DNA of 64,000 nt, taken from positions 1,471,414-1,535,413 of the forward strand of contig CM055097.1 in assembly GCA_029204225.1 (NCBI GenBank). Reading direction: 5' to 3'. Numbering within the stretch: the stretch's first letter is position 1; each line of letters opens with the position of its first letter. The translations under genes and the position numbers were made by a program. Positions 60,453 to 64,000 of this stretch are shown here, piece after piece. Source of the stretch: Diphasiastrum complanatum (Eukaryota; Streptophyta; Lycopodiopsida; Lycopodiales; Lycopodiaceae). The notes beneath the pieces were generated by a model that did not search any database, had not been told where the DNA came from, and saw only the letters and a list, made by a program, of their open reading frames with translations.

Positions 60453-60997
60453 CTAATATTTGAAAGTAAGTTTCTCATCCCTTGCTTCCTTTGTAGCTTG
60501 AGAGACTGTGATATACTCTGACTTAGTGGAAGATAGAGCTATCAAAGTTTGCTTGTGACTGTTCCATGAAATAGGACCATTGTTGAGAAAGAATGTAAAT
60601 CTTGAAGTGGATTTATGAGTGTCTACATCTCCTGCCCAACTTGCATCTAAAAAACCACTGAGAATATTGAGTTTGTTGTTGTTGACTCCTCCATAACAAA
60701 TGCAAAAGTCCATAGTAGCTCAAAGATATCTCATGACTTTGATAAGAGTCTTCCAATGTGTTATACCAGGATTGGTTATACCAAGATTGTTCATATACTG
60801 ACTGCAAAAGCTATGTCTGGTCTGTTACAGATCATTATGTACATAAGAGATCCTATTATCGAATGATAAGAATACTCACGCATCTTCTCCTTCTCTTTGA
60901 TTGTTTGGGGACACTGGTCCTTCGACATCTTGAGCCCTAGATCCATTGGTGAGAGCTGATGCGAAAAAAAATGTGGAACGCAAATTGCAAATATCAA
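60453..60997 (-). pseudogene. Copia RT end and RNase H fragment, copy 2
   Basis: Same as 48,484-49,028, with one substitution noticed (YEQSW for YDQSW in a side frame at about 60,788). Confidence 0.8.
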
Positions 60998-61029
60998 TTA
61001 GACTCTGAAACGAAACGAAATGAAATGAA

Positions 61030-61710
61030 GCAAAACTGGACGAAATGAAACGAAACGAGACGAAACTTGAACAAGCTCTGATATTGACATTGCTAAAGTG
61101 AAATCAAATTAATCACGAACGAAAAAACAATTCGAATGGATTTCAAATATGATTGCTGGTCACTGCCGGCTATATCATTTCTACAATCCTCCAGAATGTA
61201 GACAGACACTGTTGACCTACGTTTTAGATTAATACAACATTCAACAAAAACTGAACCAGTGTGCGGAATAGATAAAACAAGTGAGTGAGATACACAAGCA
61301 ATAGCAGACAATAATTCATTCAATATCAGACAAAATTAAGAGTGATATGTGCATAATAGCTACAGTATCATCTCAGTGATCTTCTTGTTTTTCGAGCATT
61401 GTATGACAGACCCACACAGTGCGTTGGCGTGAGGAAAGCAATGTTCTCCCATGAGTAATGTCTTGCTTACTAGCGGACTTCTTGGATCTCTATGGATCCT
61501 GCTTATAAAACTTGTCTCGCTTGCAAGCGGACTTCTATTCTGTGTGTTGTCTATTTTTATCTGCTATTGTATGTATCTTATACCTTCAGAGTAGCATACC
61601 AGATTAGATAGACTAAACGATCTATAACTAATCATAGATTAAAAGAGAGATGGGTGAGGCACGTCTTAACGCTCTTTTCCACTGACGTCATCATATCATA
61701 TCAGGATTTT
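61030..61710 (-). repeat. Copia LTR-like block, copy 2
   Basis: Counterpart of 49,060-49,740. Here the copia RNase H end (DHASTMKYKILI, stop near 61,696) directly precedes the block on the minus strand, as expected for a 3' LTR, which strengthens the LTR reading. Confidence 0.55.
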
Positions 61711-62945
61711 GTACTTCATGGTACTTGCATGATCTTCCTGATCCTTTGGAGCATGAAGGTTGCCAAGACTCCTCCTATGTTTCTCGAACAGACCTTTGTC
61801 TAAGGCCTTTGTGAAAATGTCAGCCACCATCTCCTTTGTTCCAATGAAGATAGTCTGTAGCATCTTCTTCCCGATCAGATCCCTTATCAAGTGATACTTG
61901 ATTGCCATGTGTTTTGTCCTTGAATGAAACATTGGATCCTTTGTCAGATGCATTGCAGATGTATTGTCCATCTGTAGAATCAAAGGTTCATTCCTTGTTT
62001 TGCCCAGTTCGTCAAGGAACTGTTTGAGCCAAATGATCCATCTTTGCTGTTGCAACGTACTTTGCTTCATAGGATGACTAAGTCACAATGGTCTGCTTCT
62101 TTTTGACCCAGAGAATCGCTGCTCCTGACGCGATGGTGCATCCTCCTGAGACACTTTTGCAGTCGTCCTTGAGAGATTCCCAGCTAGCATCACTGTAGGA
62201 AAGCATTTGGAACCCTACATCATGAGAATAACACAAACCAAAATCCTTCGTTAATTGAAGGTATCACAAAATTCGTTTTGCAATCTTCCAATGAGTTGAG
62301 CCTAGATTTGTATAGAATTGGCTCATCCTGAACACAACATAAGCAATGTCAGGACGTGTGTTATCTGCAAGGTACATCAGCAATCTGATCAGCTTCTTGT
62401 ATGATGTAAACTGCATCAACTCTCTTTCTTCTTCAATCTTCGAGCAGTCTTCATTCGTCAGGACTGTTCCTGCAAGCATGGGAGTATTTGCTCCTTTGCA
62501 ACTCAGCATGCCGAAATCTTCTAGGATTTTCCGGGCATATCTAGACTGATGAAGGTACAAGTTGCCTCCCTCATAGTCCTTGTCAATCTGTAAGCCAAGA
62601 TAACATCTGGCTTCTCCCAGGTTTGCAATCTCAAAATGTTTCGAGATGTCATAATTCTCCTCAGCAATAAGCTCTTCACTTCTGCAAAATATTAGAGTGT
62701 CGTCCACATACACAACTACAATGATGATCTTCCCATCTGTAGTTCTTACATAAACATTGGAATCAGACATTATTGGCTAGAATCCTAAGGATTTCAAGGC
62801 TTGATCTTTCTTCTTATACCATTGTCGCGCTGACTGCTTTAGACCGTAGATACTCCTATGCATTCTGCATGCATATGTAGGAAGTGAGTTTGAAATGTAG
62901 CCTGGAGGTTGATCCATGTAGACTTCCTCGTCTAGCAAGATGATA
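61696..62945 (-). pseudogene. Copia RT-RNase H segment, copy 2
   Basis: Minus strand: RT from about 62,940 with SNVYVRTTDGKIIIVVVYVD, VDDTLIFC and LGEARCYLGLQID; then RNase H to 61,696 with LQMDNTSAMHLTKDPMFHSR, KYHLIRDLIGKKML and VADIFTKALDKGLFEKHR. Several stops. It is longer than copy 1, which lost the RNase H part. Confidence 0.85.
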
Positions 62946-63479
62946 AAAAGAAACAATTCTCATTGTATTTTGTTGATATGAAATGCTATACATTAAATCG
63001 CACTTGACCAAAAGACGGAACTTTTAGTAACTTTGTTATACATGCTTGACTTCCTAGGTTTGAAACTTTGGGTTTAGAATGTAAGGATTGTAGCTCTTTC
63101 GCCCTTTCGCCCTTTTTGTAACTTGGGGTTGAATGGCTAGTGAGTGATTAAGGGTTAGATGAATGGAGATCAAATCTACCCTAAGGCGCATGCATCAATG
63201 AAGGTTTAGTGAAATCAATGCACCTACAACTCGCTCAAATATGATTAAGTTATGATGGTTTACCACTAGCATTGCCTTTTATGTACACTAAATAGTAAAA
63301 CAATTTTGTGGACATTGGCCTCTTCCATGCTATTTTCACGCATGTGATGCCACACTTTAACTTCTAGTCGAACTATTTGATAGGCTTCCAAGTTTTTATT
63401 TATTTATTTTATTTAATTAATTAATCTATTTTTCTAGTTTTTCATTCTTAAAGGTTGCTCTTGCAAGGAAAAGGCCACA

Positions 63480-64000
63480 ACGATGATCGCCAAAGCCAGA
63501 TTGTCGAAGCAGGACTGTCCAAGCATAGAAGAGGAGAGACAAAAGATGGAGAAAGTACCATATTATAACCTGATCGGTACTCTAATGTACCTTACAATTT
63601 GTACCAGACCTGACTTGGCATTCTCTGTCTACTCACTCAGTCAATTCTCTTCCAATCCTGGCATGGCACATTGGCTGATGGTGAAATGAATACTACAATA
63701 TCTGAAAGGCACTCTCAATTTGAAATTGACCTACAAAGCAGAAGATGAATTTATGTTGCAACACTACAGTGATGCAAGCTGGGTGAGCTGCAAGGATGAC
63801 ATCAAGTCCATGACAGGTGGATGTTTGATAGCGTGCAGAGCAGTGATCAGGTGGACATGCAAGAAGCAGACACTCGTAGCTCAATCCTCCTGCAAAGCCG
63901 AATATGTGGCAGCATCGAAGGTGGCAAATGAGGTAATGTCGTTAAAAATGATGCTGGAGGCAACCAGCATACAACACAAAGACCCTTCCATCATGAAGAT
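63480..64000 (+). pseudogene. Copia RT end and RNase H fragment, plus strand, copy 2 (cut by window end)
   Basis: MIAKARLSKQDCPSIEEERQ, VPYYNLIGTLMYLTICTRPD, a stop after HWLMVK (TGA where copy 1 has CGA), then YKAEDEF and HYSDASWVSC, and AEYVAASKVANE at the edge. Confidence 0.82.

Larger units (their letters stand above)
52410..64000. repeat. Tandem large duplication, copy 2 (continues past window)
   Basis: Counterpart of 41,072-51,596, in direct orientation. Copy 2 retains segments deleted in copy 1 (about 55,697-56,376 and 61,738-62,310). The segment 59,432-61,730 is nearly identical to 47,463-49,755, with only a handful of differences seen. Confidence 0.85.

Overview
The window reads as nuclear DNA of a land plant or close relative. 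The genes have spliceosomal GT..AG introns, there is a plant-type GT92 (galactan synthase-like) glycosyltransferase gene, and most of the rest is Ty1/copia and Ty3/gypsy retrotransposon sequence primed by initiator-Met-tRNA-type sites. I cannot name the species. Nothing points to a bacterium, organelle or free virus.

Positions 1-35,500 carry the unusual content: a gene cassette present three times (A about 1-4,305; B about 12,379-30,182; C about 32,032-35,478). Each cassette has a bidirectional promoter packed with G-box (CACGTG) elements. A plus-strand gene leaves it on one side and a minus-strand partner gene on the other; in A and B a third, convergent minus-strand gene follows. The plus-strand gene encodes a divergent histone H3 (CENH3-like loop 1 in copy C) fused through a basic, Pro/Ser-rich linker to an Ulp1/C48-type cysteine protease domain split over four exons. 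The catalytic His, Asn, Gln and Cys can be read in copies A and B. The partner gene in copy C carries a beta-class DNA amino-methyltransferase (N6_N4_Mtase type) domain. The convergent gene is an unrecognised multi-exon family. All three cassettes carry some lesions (one nonsense codon in A; frameshifts, a TA-repeat expansion or truncation in B and C), so they are ageing or broken copies of what looks like an undescribed chromatin-related gene set.

Between cassettes A and B lie an intact single-exon GT92 gene (5,379-6,941), a GACCGCA-type minisatellite (9,521-10,220) and a frameshifted multi-exon gene of transposon-like character (10,339-12,114). The partner gene of cassette B is split by a nest of two copia elements (13,349-25,978). 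The outer, minus-strand, decayed element has 738/735-bp LTRs and a perfect GAATC target duplication inside the partner's coding sequence. The inner, plus-strand element (16,786-23,216) has 655-bp LTRs with no difference seen by eye and an unbroken 1,317-codon gag-pol, so it is very young.

From 35,490 to the end the window is retroelement debris: a copia and a gypsy fragment abutting truncated cassette C, a decayed copia with a 726-bp LTR (38,166-42,957), a gypsy element inserted in it, and a tandem duplication of about 11-12 kb (41,072-51,596 and 52,410-64,000). A fragment resembling HUH-type transposon proteins lies near the duplication junction. No rRNA, tRNA gene or CRISPR array was seen.
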